Source: Pseudomonadota bacterium
Lineage (GTDB): Bacteria > Desulfobacterota > Desulfobacteria > Desulfobacterales > RPRI01
NCBI GenBank assembly: GCA_018817425.1
Contig: JAHITX010000020.1
Location: 1-64,000, forward strand
Direction: 5' to 3'
DNA length: 64,000 nucleotides
Shown: positions 36,290-45,415 of the stretch, in pieces
Numbering within the stretch: position 1 is the first letter of the stretch
Layout: every line of letters starts with the position of its first letter
Notes under the pieces: generated by a model
What the model was told of the DNA's origin: nothing
The model's database searches: none
What the model saw: only the letters and a program-made list of their open reading frames with translations
Position numbers and translations under genes: made by a program

Positions 36290-36631
36290 CTATCTTTTTC
36301 CGGTTATTATTTCAGATAGTATAAGTTTTTCTTTCCCACTTATTACAGTTACTCCGATTTCCAGCATACCCGGAAATGTTGAATCCGACACCCTGGTTTC
36401 ATATTGAATGTCGGAAAAAGGTTTAGGAAAATTTCCGCGATCTTCGGAAGGATTCTTCTCCATTTCATAGATCTTCTCATGTGCTAACCTATCGATAGTA
36501 GTTAAGACTATCTGCTTCTCAGCTACACCGAGATGGTAATTAAGGGAAGAAATCAGGGTAAAAAGAAGTCCTCCTATAATTGCGAGGCTTATCATGATTT
36601 CAAGGAAAGTGAACCCTTTGTGCATCATCAA
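36290..36631 (-). CDS. gspI: Type II secretion minor pseudopilin GspI
   Basis: 113 residues. MMMHKG precedes the processed helix FTFLEIMISLAIIGGLLFTL with Glu at position 5. The short globular domain (MEKNPSEDRGNFPKPFSDIQ, YETRVSDSTFPGMLEIGVTV) fits GspI in size and pattern. Three consecutive start candidates exist; the first overlaps the gspH stop by four bases, so coupling is likely. Confidence 0.85.
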   Translation of the reverse strand: MMMHKGFTFLEIMISLAIIGGLLFTLISSLNYHLGVAEKQIVLTTIDRLAHEKIYEMEKNPSEDRGNFPKPFSDIQYETRVSDSTFPGMLEIGVTVISGKEKLILSEIITGKR

Positions 36632-37089
36632 ACCCTATGCTGTGTTATTATAGTTATTCTGCCACTTAGAGAATTTGAACTGACAGAAATAGTATAATCA
36701 TCACTTTTTAAATTAATCATAAAACTTTCTGAAGCACCCAATGGAGTATAAAACACAATTACTTCTCCCTCAGATATTATACCTCTGGTTTGCAACAAAA
36801 CACTTGAAAGCTCATTAATTTTCTCTGTTTTTTCACCTTCAGGGCCTTTATATCTGATTGTTTTTTGGCCCAGATCAAATTTAACGGCATATGTCTCTTT
36901 CATAGTCACTGCACTATCATTCAGATAACGCAGAACCGATGCTAAAACCGCTGCTTCGGATTTTAACTTGCCGCTTTCACGGAAGCCAATATATGGGAAA
37001 GATACCATGAGCATTACGGAAATGATAAAAACCACAACCATCAATTCTATAAGAGTAAAACCGCTATAGCCAGTTTCAAAACGCCCCAT
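36628..37089 (-). CDS. gspH: Type II secretion minor pseudopilin GspH, leader supplied by element R6
   Basis: 153 residues from the ATG at 37089, giving MGRFETGYSG then FTLIELMVVVFIISVMLMVS; cleavage after Gly would give the normal mature start with Glu at position 5. The ATG and the codons for MGRFETG lie inside repeat element R6, so the leader peptide is repeat-derived. The globular part (LKSEAAVLASVLRYLNDSAV, ETYAVKFDLGQKTIRYKG) matches GspH. No strong ribosome site precedes the ATG, so expression may depend on coupling or be low. A longer start at a TTG further upstream is possible. Confidence 0.82.
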   Translation of the reverse strand: MGRFETGYSGFTLIELMVVVFIISVMLMVSFPYIGFRESGKLKSEAAVLASVLRYLNDSAVTMKETYAVKFDLGQKTIRYKGPEGEKTEKINELSSVLLQTRGIISEGEVIVFYTPLGASESFMINLKSDDYTISVSSNSLSGRITIITQHRV

Positions 37090-37208
37090 TTTGGCCGATC
37101 TCTGCGTTGGGCTCAAATTTCAATCCTCGAAATACTTAATGTATTCCTGCGGTTGAAATTTTCCCCCGCCTTGAGCTTGACCAAACTGAAACGTTTTGAA
37201 AGTGGCTC
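37067..37208 (+). repeat. 142-bp element, copy R6, overlapping the start of gspH
   Basis: Plus-orientation copy of normal length between gspG and gspH. The left end has one change (TAGCCAGTTTC for GAGCCAGTTTC), the right end is GAAAGTGGCTC at 37198-37208. The flanks (GCTA and CTTA) do not form a clean 4-bp duplication. Its left 23 bases encode the first residues of GspH on the minus strand. Confidence 0.9.
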
Positions 37209-37215
37209 CTTAGGC

Positions 37216-37656
37216 TTACATTTCCCAATTTTTAATATCCGCATCCTTGCCTTCTCCGCCCTCTTTGTCATCAGCTCCGAAACTCATGATATCAAAATCT
37301 CCGTTTATGCCTGGAGATATGTACATGTATGAATTGCTCCACGGATCAAGCGGTATCTTTTTCTGTTCCAGGTACCCACCCGTTCTGTAGTTATTAGGTA
37401 TTCGACCTGTCTCAGGCTTTATTAAAAGAGCATCAAGTCCCTGTTGAGTATCCGGATAAAAGCCATTATCAATTTTAAAAAGTTTTAAGGCAGTCTCAAA
37501 ATTTTTAATTTGTACTTTTGCTTCCGTAATGCGGGCATCATCAGTTCTTCCGATGATCTTTGGAGCTACTATCGCCGCTAAAAGGCTTAGAATAAAAACC
37601 ACAACAACAAGTTCAATTAAAGTAAAACCATTTATCGAAATATATTTTTTTTGCAT
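37216..37656 (-). CDS. gspG: Type II secretion major pseudopilin GspG
   Basis: 146 residues from the ATG at 37656, preceded by GGGGAGAG; a TTG four codons upstream is weaker. MQKKYISING is the leader and FTLIELVVVVFILSLLAAIV the helix, with Glu at position 5. The domain has the major-pseudopilin signature NGFYPDTQQGLDALL near residue 75 and LDPWSNSYMYISPG, followed by the calcium-site loop ending SFGADDKEGGEGKDADIKNW. GspG polymerises into the pseudopilus that pushes substrates through the secretin. The stop lies just before R6. Confidence 0.95.
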   Translation of the reverse strand: MQKKYISINGFTLIELVVVVFILSLLAAIVAPKIIGRTDDARITEAKVQIKNFETALKLFKIDNGFYPDTQQGLDALLIKPETGRIPNNYRTGGYLEQKKIPLDPWSNSYMYISPGINGDFDIMSFGADDKEGGEGKDADIKNWEM

Positions 37657-37680
37657 TTCTCTCCCCAATAATTCTAAGCC

Positions 37681-38856
37681 TTATTTTACCAATTGATTCA
37701 TCTGAAAAATTGGAAGTAAAACCGCAAGAACAATAATACAAACCACAACTCCCATTGAAAGTACCATTGCAGGCTCAAAAAGAGATAAGGCCTTTTCAAT
37801 TTTTCTGGAAAATTGCTGTTCATAAGCCAAAGCCGCTCTGTTTATTGTCTGAGCAAGATTGCCACTTTTTTCACCGGTAGATATAAGCCTTAATAAAAGC
37901 GGCGGAAATCCGGAGAGAGAAGAAGACATCTGCTGTCCGGCTGCTACCTTTTCTACGGAATCGAGAACATTAAGCTCCAGTTTTCTGTTGCCAATAGATT
38001 TTGCAGAAAGTTTGAGCGCTTTAAGTAATGGAATACCCCCTTCAAGAAGAGCACCCATTGTCCTTGCAAATCTAGCATAATACAGGCTCTGAATAATATT
38101 ACCGGGCAGTTTTAAAATAATGCCATCAATTTTTGTTCTGTATTTTTTAAATAACTTTCTTAACAACCAGGCTGTAGAAAAAAATATCGCAATGAATGCC
38201 CACCAGTATTTGGAAACAATATTGGTCACCGCAATAATTGCTGCTGTAAGAAAAGGCAGAGAACCGCCTGTTTCTGAAAATATTCTTACAATCTTCGGCA
38301 TTACAAAAGAAAACAGAAAGAAGAGAATCAATAAGCTTACGCCGGCCATTAAAAGAGGGTATGCAGTTGCCGATCTTACTTTTGCTTTAATGAAAGCCTG
38401 TGTTTCAAGAAAATCGGCAATCTTTACAAGCACCATATCTAAAGAGCCGCTTGTCTCGCCGGCCTGAACCATATTAATATAATACTCCGGAAAAAAATCC
38501 CCATAAACCTCCAGTGCTTTATGCAGACTCATGCCGGAAGATACTCTTTCTTTTATTTGAACCAACAAATCCCCGTAATATCCGGTATATTCATCAGAAA
38601 GTGATTGCAGAGCATCCATTAACTGTACTCCTGAAGCAAGAAGCATCGAAAGATTTCTTGTAAGATCCGGAAGAAAAGTATCGTCTTTTTTCTGAAATAT
38701 ACTTCTTATCGGCTTTTTGGTTACTTCCAGAACATCTGTGGGAAAGATCAGCTTTGCCTTTAAGGCAGAAATGGCATCAAAACGCCCCTGTGCTTCTATA
38801 GTACCTGTTTTTTCAGCTCCTTTGGAATTATACCCTTTATATTTAAATATCGGCAT
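37681..38856 (-). CDS. gspF: Type II secretion platform protein GspF
   Basis: Polytopic inner membrane protein of 391 residues with two repeated cytoplasmic T2SSF domains (first near 65-185, second near 270-385) and three membrane helices (about 168-190, 215-235, 365-385). The N-terminal MPIFKYKGYNSKGAEKTGTI and the repeated ISTGEKSGNLAQTINRAA and QAGETSGSLDMVLVKIADFL motifs are canonical. It contacts GspE and rotates or moves to assemble the pseudopilus. The start overlaps the end of gspE by 14 bases. Confidence 0.95.
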   Translation of the reverse strand: MPIFKYKGYNSKGAEKTGTIEAQGRFDAISALKAKLIFPTDVLEVTKKPIRSIFQKKDDTFLPDLTRNLSMLLASGVQLMDALQSLSDEYTGYYGDLLVQIKERVSSGMSLHKALEVYGDFFPEYYINMVQAGETSGSLDMVLVKIADFLETQAFIKAKVRSATAYPLLMAGVSLLILFFLFSFVMPKIVRIFSETGGSLPFLTAAIIAVTNIVSKYWWAFIAIFFSTAWLLRKLFKKYRTKIDGIILKLPGNIIQSLYYARFARTMGALLEGGIPLLKALKLSAKSIGNRKLELNVLDSVEKVAAGQQMSSSLSGFPPLLLRLISTGEKSGNLAQTINRAALAYEQQFSRKIEKALSLFEPAMVLSMGVVVCIIVLAVLLPIFQMNQLVK

Positions 38857-40402
38857 AGTCTTTCTGCGTAACTCTCAAGATTTCCTGCAATGTAGTAATG
38901 CCTTCCATAACCTTATCAACGCCTTCCGAATAAAGAGTTCTCATTCCTTTGGAAACGGCATAATCTTTGATAGTCTGCGCATCAACACGCGCCGCAATCA
39001 TTTGTCTAAGTTTATTATCTATGGAAAGAATTTCATAAATCCCCGTTCTTCCAAGATAGCCGCTTTGTCTGCATTCACTGCATCCTTTACCTTTGTATAA
39101 TTGTTTAACAGGTAAAGGGAAATACGCTGTTTCCGAAGATGGTGGCTGATATACTTCTTTGCAATGAGGGCAAATAGTTCTGACAAGCCGCTGGGCAACA
39201 ACAGCAACAAGTGAAGAAGCAACAAGGAAAGGCTCCATTCCCATATCGGCAAGCCTTGCAAGTGCTGCTACAGCATCATTGGTATGAAGAGTGCTTAAAA
39301 CAAGATGCCCCGTAAGAGAGGCCTGGATGGCGATTTCAGCAGTTTCAAAATCACGTATTTCACCGACCATTATAATATCAGGGTCCTGCCTTAATATTGA
39401 TCTTAATCCGGATGCAAATGTAAGGCCTATTTTTGGATTAACCTGCATCTGCCCTATACCCTTTAATTGATACTCCACAGGATCTTCTACTGTGATAATG
39501 TTTCTTCCTTCAGCATGGATTCTGTTTAAAGCAGCATAAAGGGTTGTTGTTTTGCCGCTTCCTGTCGGTCCGGTTACAAGGATGATACCGCTTGTATTTT
39601 CAAGCAGCTTCTCAAATCTTACCTCATCATTTTTATCAAACCCTACTTCATAAAGACCGATAAGCCCCTGTTTCCTGTCGAGCAGCCTTAATACTGCTCT
39701 TTCGCCAAATGATGTAGGAATAATTGATACTCTAAGATCGATATCCTGGCCTCCGATAAGAAGCCTTATCCGGCCATCCTGCGGAAGTCTTTTTTCAGCA
39801 ATATCAAGATTTGCCATAATTTTTACCCTGCTTATAAGGGCTTCCTGGATAATTTTAGGAGGACGCAAAATTTTGTGCAGTATCCCGTCAATTCGCATTC
39901 TGACTTCAAGATCTTTTTCGTAAGGCTCTATATGAATGTCGCTTGCTCTTTCTTTGAATGCCTGCTGGAAAAGGGCATTAAGAAGCCTTATGATAGGGGC
40001 ATCTTCCGTAAGCTCAAGGATATCCCGCGGCTTCTCAAACTCAGTGGCCACAGAAGACAGATCCTCTGCATCCATATTGTCCATCACTTCTTCGGCATTA
40101 CTGATCTGGCCATAAAATTTACTGATAGCCTCAGTAATAATGCCTTGCTCAGCTCTTAAAGGATGTGCTTTAAGTCCGTATTTTCCCGCAAGTTCAACAG
40201 CAGCCAAAAGGCCATTATTACCGTAGACCGCAGCAACCAGAAAACCGTCATTTATCCTAAGCGGCATAATAAGATTGTTTTTTGAGTAGAAGTAGGGAAC
40301 CTGCCTTAACAGAGTAATATCCACATCATTATCTTTGATATGTTTTATCGTGGTTCCTGCTGCCGGAGCAGCTATTTTTTCATCGATTAATGTCCAGATC
40401 AT
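38843..40402 (-). CDS. gspE: Type II secretion ATPase GspE
   Basis: Cytoplasmic assembly ATPase of 519 residues. The N1E/N2E domains (about 1-140) are followed by the secretion ATPase core: ASDIHIEPYEKDLEVRMRID near 165, Walker A GPTGSGKTTTLYAALN near 285, the Asp box, Walker B LRQDPDIIMVGEIRD near 348, the His box GHLVLSTLHTNDA near 376, and a zinc-binding tetracysteine CPHC...CSEC near 425-455. All expected elements are intact. It overlaps gspF, so coupling is likely. Confidence 0.96.
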   Translation of the reverse strand: MIWTLIDEKIAAPAAGTTIKHIKDNDVDITLLRQVPYFYSKNNLIMPLRINDGFLVAAVYGNNGLLAAVELAGKYGLKAHPLRAEQGIITEAISKFYGQISNAEEVMDNMDAEDLSSVATEFEKPRDILELTEDAPIIRLLNALFQQAFKERASDIHIEPYEKDLEVRMRIDGILHKILRPPKIIQEALISRVKIMANLDIAEKRLPQDGRIRLLIGGQDIDLRVSIIPTSFGERAVLRLLDRKQGLIGLYEVGFDKNDEVRFEKLLENTSGIILVTGPTGSGKTTTLYAALNRIHAEGRNIITVEDPVEYQLKGIGQMQVNPKIGLTFASGLRSILRQDPDIIMVGEIRDFETAEIAIQASLTGHLVLSTLHTNDAVAALARLADMGMEPFLVASSLVAVVAQRLVRTICPHCKEVYQPPSSETAYFPLPVKQLYKGKGCSECRQSGYLGRTGIYEILSIDNKLRQMIAARVDAQTIKDYAVSKGMRTLYSEGVDKVMEGITTLQEILRVTQKDYADI

Positions 40403-40481
40403 TATCTTTAATATATTCTATTGTCTGTTTTTGCTTATAAACTTATAAACTTTCTTTTATATATCTCAGCTTTACACCTTA

Positions 40482-42662
40482 TTACTGTTCCGCTGTCCCA
40501 GATTCCTGATTACTGTTTTTCTCTCCTGATTCGTGAATCTTAATCCTCGAAACAGGCTCAACATTTTGCACTTCCGGAATTAAAGAAAATTTATTTATCG
40601 CTTTCTTAAGATCTACATTCTTGTCAAATTTAATATGATAAACTCCGCTGCTGGTGGTTTCAATATTTGATACCTTTTGTTCCGATAATATTGTACGGAT
40701 TACTTCTTCAGGAATACCCTCTTTAAATTGAACCATCAATTCATCGGCGACATACTGTATTCCATTATGCATATAATCATTAAATTTATTTTGAGTAAGC
40801 GTGGAAAGATCAGAAGATTCTTTAATAATATAAGGAGTTAAAAATATTAACAGATTTGTCTTTGTCCTGCTTGTGCTCCTGAATTTAAACAACCAGCCCA
40901 ACCCGGGAATATCTCCCAAAAAGGGAACTTTTGTAATTAATTCTTCATCTTTTTCCTCCATTAATCCACCAATCACAACCGTTTGCTTATCTTTTACCGA
41001 TACGGATGTTCTTGTTGATCTTTTTGTCATTGTAGGACCAACTGATGTTATAATATTTTCAGAATCTGCCTTCGCTGCCGAAATTTCCTGATATATATCC
41101 AGTTTTACATATTCACCCTCGTTTATCTGAGGTGTAATCTTCAAAAGCACACCAACATCTTTACGTTCTATGGAAGTAAGAACGGTTGCGGTGGTACTAA
41201 TATCCCTTTCTCTCGATGAGATCAAAGGTATATTTTCACCAACCAGGATTTCAGCCTCCATATTATCTGAAGTAAGAATCTGCGGTGTTGAGAGAATATT
41301 TACAGCATCTTTAAATTCACTCATGCTAAACAATGCAGTAATTCCCGGAACTTTAACATCGGAAGTTGCTCCGGACACTAAACTCTCCGGGACTGTGTAG
41401 TAATTGGATATTCCGCCCATTGAAAGGCCCGTCATGCCGGAGAGAATGGAACTGATTGTTGAGGTATCAACTTCTCCGACTCCTCCCACGAAGATAGGCT
41501 CTCCATCCCTTGTAACAGCAGCGCGCCATTTTGAGCCAAGTTCAAGCAATTTCCCAATAGAAACCTCGGCAATCATGGCTTCCACAAAAACCTGCTTTCT
41601 TCTCTTATCAAGTTGCTTTATGATTCGTAACAAATTCTGGTAATCAGTAGGTGTAGCAACTACTACCAAAGCGTTTGACGCTTTGTCAGCCGTGATGGAT
41701 ATGCCCCCGGCAGTTTCAAACACCGACATGGAAGCTGCTGCCTGCTTTGCCTGTCCCGCTTTAATAAGATCTTGCAATACTTTTGCAAGTTCAACTGCAT
41801 CTGCATTCTCCATAAAATAAACATTGATCATACCTTGTGCATCGGGAGAACGCACATCAAGAAGGGAAATAAAGGAGCGCATTAATTCTTTCATTGCTTT
41901 ATCCCCGAACAGCATCACTGCGTTTAATCTTTGGTCTGCAACAGCCTTTCCTGCACTGCCGGGCAATGCATTAGACGATATTCCATTTAGTATCCCACGA
42001 TTGCTGATATTATCATTTATTGTCTTGGCAACTACTTCGGCACCGGCATATTTAAGATATAAAATTTCCGGCATCTCTCCCACACTCGGCTGGTCTATTG
42101 ATTCTATAATGGATACTATCTTTCTTACATTTATTCCCGAATCTATGACAAGCAGCATATTGCCAGGCCCGAATACTGATGCATAACCATTTTTTGATAC
42201 CATGGGAGCAATAAATTTAAGCGTTTCTGCAGAAGAAACATATTTGATCGTAATAAGTCTGGCTATATAATTTTCATTAGTCGGAAGGCCGTCGTTTGTT
42301 ACTTCCATTCCGCTATGCCTTGCATTCGCAGTAGGGATAATCTTATACATACCGGCTATGGTTGGAATAACTGTATAGCCTTTTAATGCAAGCACTGATG
42401 TAAAAAGGCCAAATGCATCATTTATGCTGATTTTTGATGGAGCAATAATTGTAACCTTGCCCCTGACATCCTCATCAAAAATAAAATTTTTTCCGGTAAT
42501 TTCACTTACAAACTTTACTACTACAGGAAGGTCGATATCCACAAAATTAAAGCTTATCTTCTCCGTATCCTTTGATGCTGCAAAACCATTCGGAAAAATA
42601 CCCATAATGAGTATAAAAGATACAGCCAATAAAAACATCCAATTAATTTTTTTGCCGATCAT
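40482..42662 (-). CDS. gspD: Type II secretion secretin GspD with an extra C-terminal domain
   Basis: Outer membrane channel of 726 residues. The signal peptide covers about 1-28, then N0 (FNFVDIDLPVVVKFVSEITG), N1-N3 modules (IKYVSSAETLKFIAPMVSKN, ILYLKYAGAEVVAKTINDNI, VVATPTDYQNLLRIIKQLD) and the secretin core with LVGENIPLISS, TVVIGGLMEEKDEE and VPFLGDIPGLGWLFKF near 600. After the usual end, about 70 residues remain: DELMVQFKEGIPEEVIRTIL, then GVYHIKFDKNVDLKKAINKF and IPEVQNVEPV. That pattern resembles a subtilase propeptide-like (fervidolysin N-prodomain) fold in place of a pilotin-binding S-domain. Confidence 0.94.
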   Translation of the reverse strand: MIGKKINWMFLLAVSFILIMGIFPNGFAASKDTEKISFNFVDIDLPVVVKFVSEITGKNFIFDEDVRGKVTIIAPSKISINDAFGLFTSVLALKGYTVIPTIAGMYKIIPTANARHSGMEVTNDGLPTNENYIARLITIKYVSSAETLKFIAPMVSKNGYASVFGPGNMLLVIDSGINVRKIVSIIESIDQPSVGEMPEILYLKYAGAEVVAKTINDNISNRGILNGISSNALPGSAGKAVADQRLNAVMLFGDKAMKELMRSFISLLDVRSPDAQGMINVYFMENADAVELAKVLQDLIKAGQAKQAAASMSVFETAGGISITADKASNALVVVATPTDYQNLLRIIKQLDKRRKQVFVEAMIAEVSIGKLLELGSKWRAAVTRDGEPIFVGGVGEVDTSTISSILSGMTGLSMGGISNYYTVPESLVSGATSDVKVPGITALFSMSEFKDAVNILSTPQILTSDNMEAEILVGENIPLISSRERDISTTATVLTSIERKDVGVLLKITPQINEGEYVKLDIYQEISAAKADSENIITSVGPTMTKRSTRTSVSVKDKQTVVIGGLMEEKDEELITKVPFLGDIPGLGWLFKFRSTSRTKTNLLIFLTPYIIKESSDLSTLTQNKFNDYMHNGIQYVADELMVQFKEGIPEEVIRTILSEQKVSNIETTSSGVYHIKFDKNVDLKKAINKFSLIPEVQNVEPVSRIKIHESGEKNSNQESGTAEQ

Positions 42663-42675
42663 GCTCGCCTTATCC

Positions 42676-43536
42676 TTACCTGATTTGATAGGTCATTGTA
42701 GTTCTTTTACCGGATCTTATGATATCAAGCCGTACCCTGTTCGTACCCTTTAAGGCAGTAAAAGCCTTAAGAGCATTTTCCGGGTTTGTAATATCAAAAT
42801 TGTTTACCCTTAAAATAATATCTTCATTTCTTAATCCAAGATTATCTTGTATTTCACCTTTTTTTATATCTCTTAAAAGAAATCCTTCCTGCTGGTTATT
42901 TTTCATATTTGGAATTAACCTGATATTAGAAAGGAAACGACCCGGATTTTCCAAAGCACTTTCAACCAGTTTCTGATCAATAGCATACTCTCCTTTATCA
43001 AGTTTATTTACATAAGAAGGTAAGTTATTACTAAAGGACGCGGTTTTCTGATTCACAGCAGCTATAGATTCCACTATGGGAATTTCATAGATCACATCTT
43101 CTTTTTCTACAAAAGCCTTGTCTTTCTCCACTTGTTTTAACAAGCCGTTTCCCAGTATGAATTCACCTGACTTAAATATTTCCTGTTTGCCGTCACTGCC
43201 TGCAAATACGGCAAAACTGAACATTTCATCACCTGAAATAGTCCCTATAAGTTTAATATCTGAAATAGAATGTGGCTTGCCGGACGAACCGCTTAAGGGT
43301 TTTAAGGCACCTGCTTTGAAACCAAAAGGATTGTAAATTAGAATGGATTCATATTCCATCAGACCTTTTTTTATATGTTTAAAATTTGCAGTCTGAAAAA
43401 GAGCCGGAGTTTTAATATCTTTAGCATTATAAACTCTTGCAATTAAAGTCCTTAAGCAAACCAACACAAAAGCGATAAGCACAATTAAAACAATTACATT
43501 AATAACACTCAAGACATTTGCTTTTCGATAAAGCAT
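42676..43536 (-). CDS. gspC: Type II secretion protein GspC
   Basis: Inner membrane component of 286 residues that links the platform to the secretin. The ATG at 43536 follows GGGGGT; an upstream ATG (43587) has no ribosome site. One membrane helix (about 10-30, VINVIVLIVLIAFVLVCL), a homology region near 85-135 (SISDIKLIGTISGDEMFSFA) and a C-terminal PDZ domain (GFLLRDIKKGEIQDNLGLRN, EDIILRVNNFDITNPENALK) are present. First gene of the T2SS operon; its stop is 13 bases before the gspD start. The prepilin peptidase gspO is not in this window. Confidence 0.9.
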   Translation of the reverse strand: MLYRKANVLSVINVIVLIVLIAFVLVCLRTLIARVYNAKDIKTPALFQTANFKHIKKGLMEYESILIYNPFGFKAGALKPLSGSSGKPHSISDIKLIGTISGDEMFSFAVFAGSDGKQEIFKSGEFILGNGLLKQVEKDKAFVEKEDVIYEIPIVESIAAVNQKTASFSNNLPSYVNKLDKGEYAIDQKLVESALENPGRFLSNIRLIPNMKNNQQEGFLLRDIKKGEIQDNLGLRNEDIILRVNNFDITNPENALKAFTALKGTNRVRLDIIRSGKRTTMTYQIR

Positions 43537-44016
43537 ATTTTGACCCCCAGGGCAGGCAAACTTAAAAATTCTGTATAACTTTATCATGTTATCTCAATAA
43601 GTCAATGATAATCTTTTTTTATCTTAATTAATTTACGAAGTTAGCACCGATCTTTTCTTTTCCCTATTCATATCATATGGTTATCAACCTATTAATATAT
43701 TATACTATATTAATAGGTTACAAGCTATATCAGCCCTCATTATCAGCTTATATATTTATGAGATAACTTATATGCACAAGTTACTGATATAAATAAGGAT
43801 AACAGCAATTTTGCACGCAATGCGTTAAAAGATTCCTTAATAATTCAACAGGCTGTTATTATTATATAATTTATTCAATTTTAAATTTATATTCTTGGGA
43901 AATTAATTGTTCAATTCCGATGCGGCCATGCCTGATGATATTTAACAAGATTGGACTCTGTAAGAGATTAATAGGCCAAACGATATGGGTTTATCCAGAT
44001 AATTATGCTAACTGTT
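43537..44016. promoter_or_regulatory. Region upstream of the T2SS operon with a 14-bp inverted repeat
   Basis: 480 AT-rich bases between gspC and the upstream lytic transglycosylase gene. The outstanding feature is an inverted repeat of 14-bp arms, AACCTATTAATATA (43686-43699) and TATATTAATAGGTT (43706-43719), around TTATAC. It could be an operator or the end of the upstream transcript; no T-run follows on the minus strand. The promoter of the operon should lie here but no clear consensus was found. Confidence 0.45.
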
Positions 44017-44763
44017 TTAAGCTTTTCTTTCCCTGTAAAGCTGTGTAACTCTGATTATATAATTCTTCGTTTCCTGAGGCATTTTGTTGGGATTCTTTCC
44101 AATATTACCAGCTCCCCAATTGTATGCAGCAAGTGCAAGAGAAATATTTCCGCCATATCGGTTTAAAAGCCCCTTCAGGTATTTTGTCCCGCCCATGATA
44201 TTTTCGACAGGATCATATGCATTTTTAACTGCAAGCTCTTTCGCTGTCCCGGGCATGAGCTGCATAAGTCCCATGGCACCAGCCGATGAGGTGCTTTCCG
44301 GTTGGAAATTGCTTTCAACCTGAATCACGCTTTTGATGAGTTCCGGATCTATATCGTGAATTTCTGCAGCTTTTTCTATAACAGTATCAAAATTGTTTTT
44401 TGATGATAAAATATCATTTTCATTTATTGTGCGTTGAGTTTTTGACGCTTCCAAAAGGCCAGGATCGTTTATAACCGTTTGAGGTTCCCTAATGGAAATG
44501 GAACTGGGTTTATCCTCTATTTCCTCGTCCATCATATCGAGAAGCTCTAAGTCCATCAAGTTTTGAATGAGTTTCACTGCCACTGGAGATGTTATATCTT
44601 GAATTTGCTCATGATTTGCCGCTGAAACAATCTCATTGAATAAAAGTTGAAAGTTGCTGGTATCCGGTTCACCACCAGATCCAACTTTGCCGGCAATCTC
44701 AGACAAATCGTTTGTTTTGTGTATCGGTATTAAAAACTCTTTAGATATTGAAAAAATATTCAT
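44017..44763 (-). CDS. Lytic transglycosylase (SLT domain)
   Basis: 248 residues. The C-terminal 120 residues form an SLT goose-lysozyme-like domain: IIKSVIQVESNFQPES-type block with the catalytic Glu near residue 148, then SAGAMGLMQLMPGTAKEL, YDPVENIMGGTKYLKGLLNR and LALAAYNWGAGNI. The first 120 residues are acidic and low in structure, with no signal peptide, resembling cytoplasm-exported transglycosylases of flagellar or secretion loci. It could open the cell wall for the T2SS, an inference from position only. Confidence 0.87.
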   Translation of the reverse strand: MNIFSISKEFLIPIHKTNDLSEIAGKVGSGGEPDTSNFQLLFNEIVSAANHEQIQDITSPVAVKLIQNLMDLELLDMMDEEIEDKPSSISIREPQTVINDPGLLEASKTQRTINENDILSSKNNFDTVIEKAAEIHDIDPELIKSVIQVESNFQPESTSSAGAMGLMQLMPGTAKELAVKNAYDPVENIMGGTKYLKGLLNRYGGNISLALAAYNWGAGNIGKNPNKMPQETKNYIIRVTQLYRERKA

Positions 44764-44985
44764 AAATTACCTGTTTGTATTAAAGGGTATAATCAGATCC
44801 CTATAAACTCATATTCAATTATTATGCCACCTCTAATGATATTGCATATAGCGTTTATCAAAACAATGTTCCGATTTACCATAACTAAGATTATACTGGC
44901 AACATATAACTGATATTATTGCTATTATCTTAATTGCTTAGCACCCCATTTATATTCATATAAAGTTACCCGTTCAATACCGATC

Positions 44986-45415
44986 ATGATTCGATTTGCC
45001 TCAAGAAAACTTGATGAATGGCTCAAAGGCCCCAATCGTAAACCAATGGTCATTAGAGGTGCGCGTAGGGTTGGTAAGACCTGGCTTGTACGGGATTTCG
45101 CAGATAGAAACGGCCTTAAATTGATCGAATTGAATCCGGAAAAGGCAGTGCCTCAAACTCTGCATGCCAGGTGCATGGATCTTTATCAACAGTATCGCCT
45201 TATAGGCGGAATGCCTGAGGCAGTCCAGATCTGGCTGGATAGCAAAGACATGCAGGCATGTATCAAAATCCAGCATGACCTTCTGGCCACATATCGGGAT
45301 GATTTTCCATAAATATGGCGGAGAAATCGACGCCAGACTACTCAATAGAATCTTGCTCTCAGTTGCCGAACAGATTGGGAATAAATTTGTTTATAGCATG
45401 GTTGATACAAACATC
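44986..45415 (+). pseudogene. Relic of a DUF4143-type AAA ATPase
   Basis: Begins like a full ATPase of the family (Walker A RGARRGVGKTWLVRDFADR-like, here VIRGARRVGKTWLVRDF near residue 23, then LKLIELN). It then jumps directly to LYQQYRLIGGMPEAVQIWLD and QHDLLATYRDDFP, so roughly 120-150 residues including Walker B are deleted. It continues in another frame with YGGEIDARLLNRILLSVAEQ and IGNKFVYSMVDTNIR, after which the family sequence stops. Internal deletion, frameshift and 3' loss mean it is dead. Confidence 0.75.
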
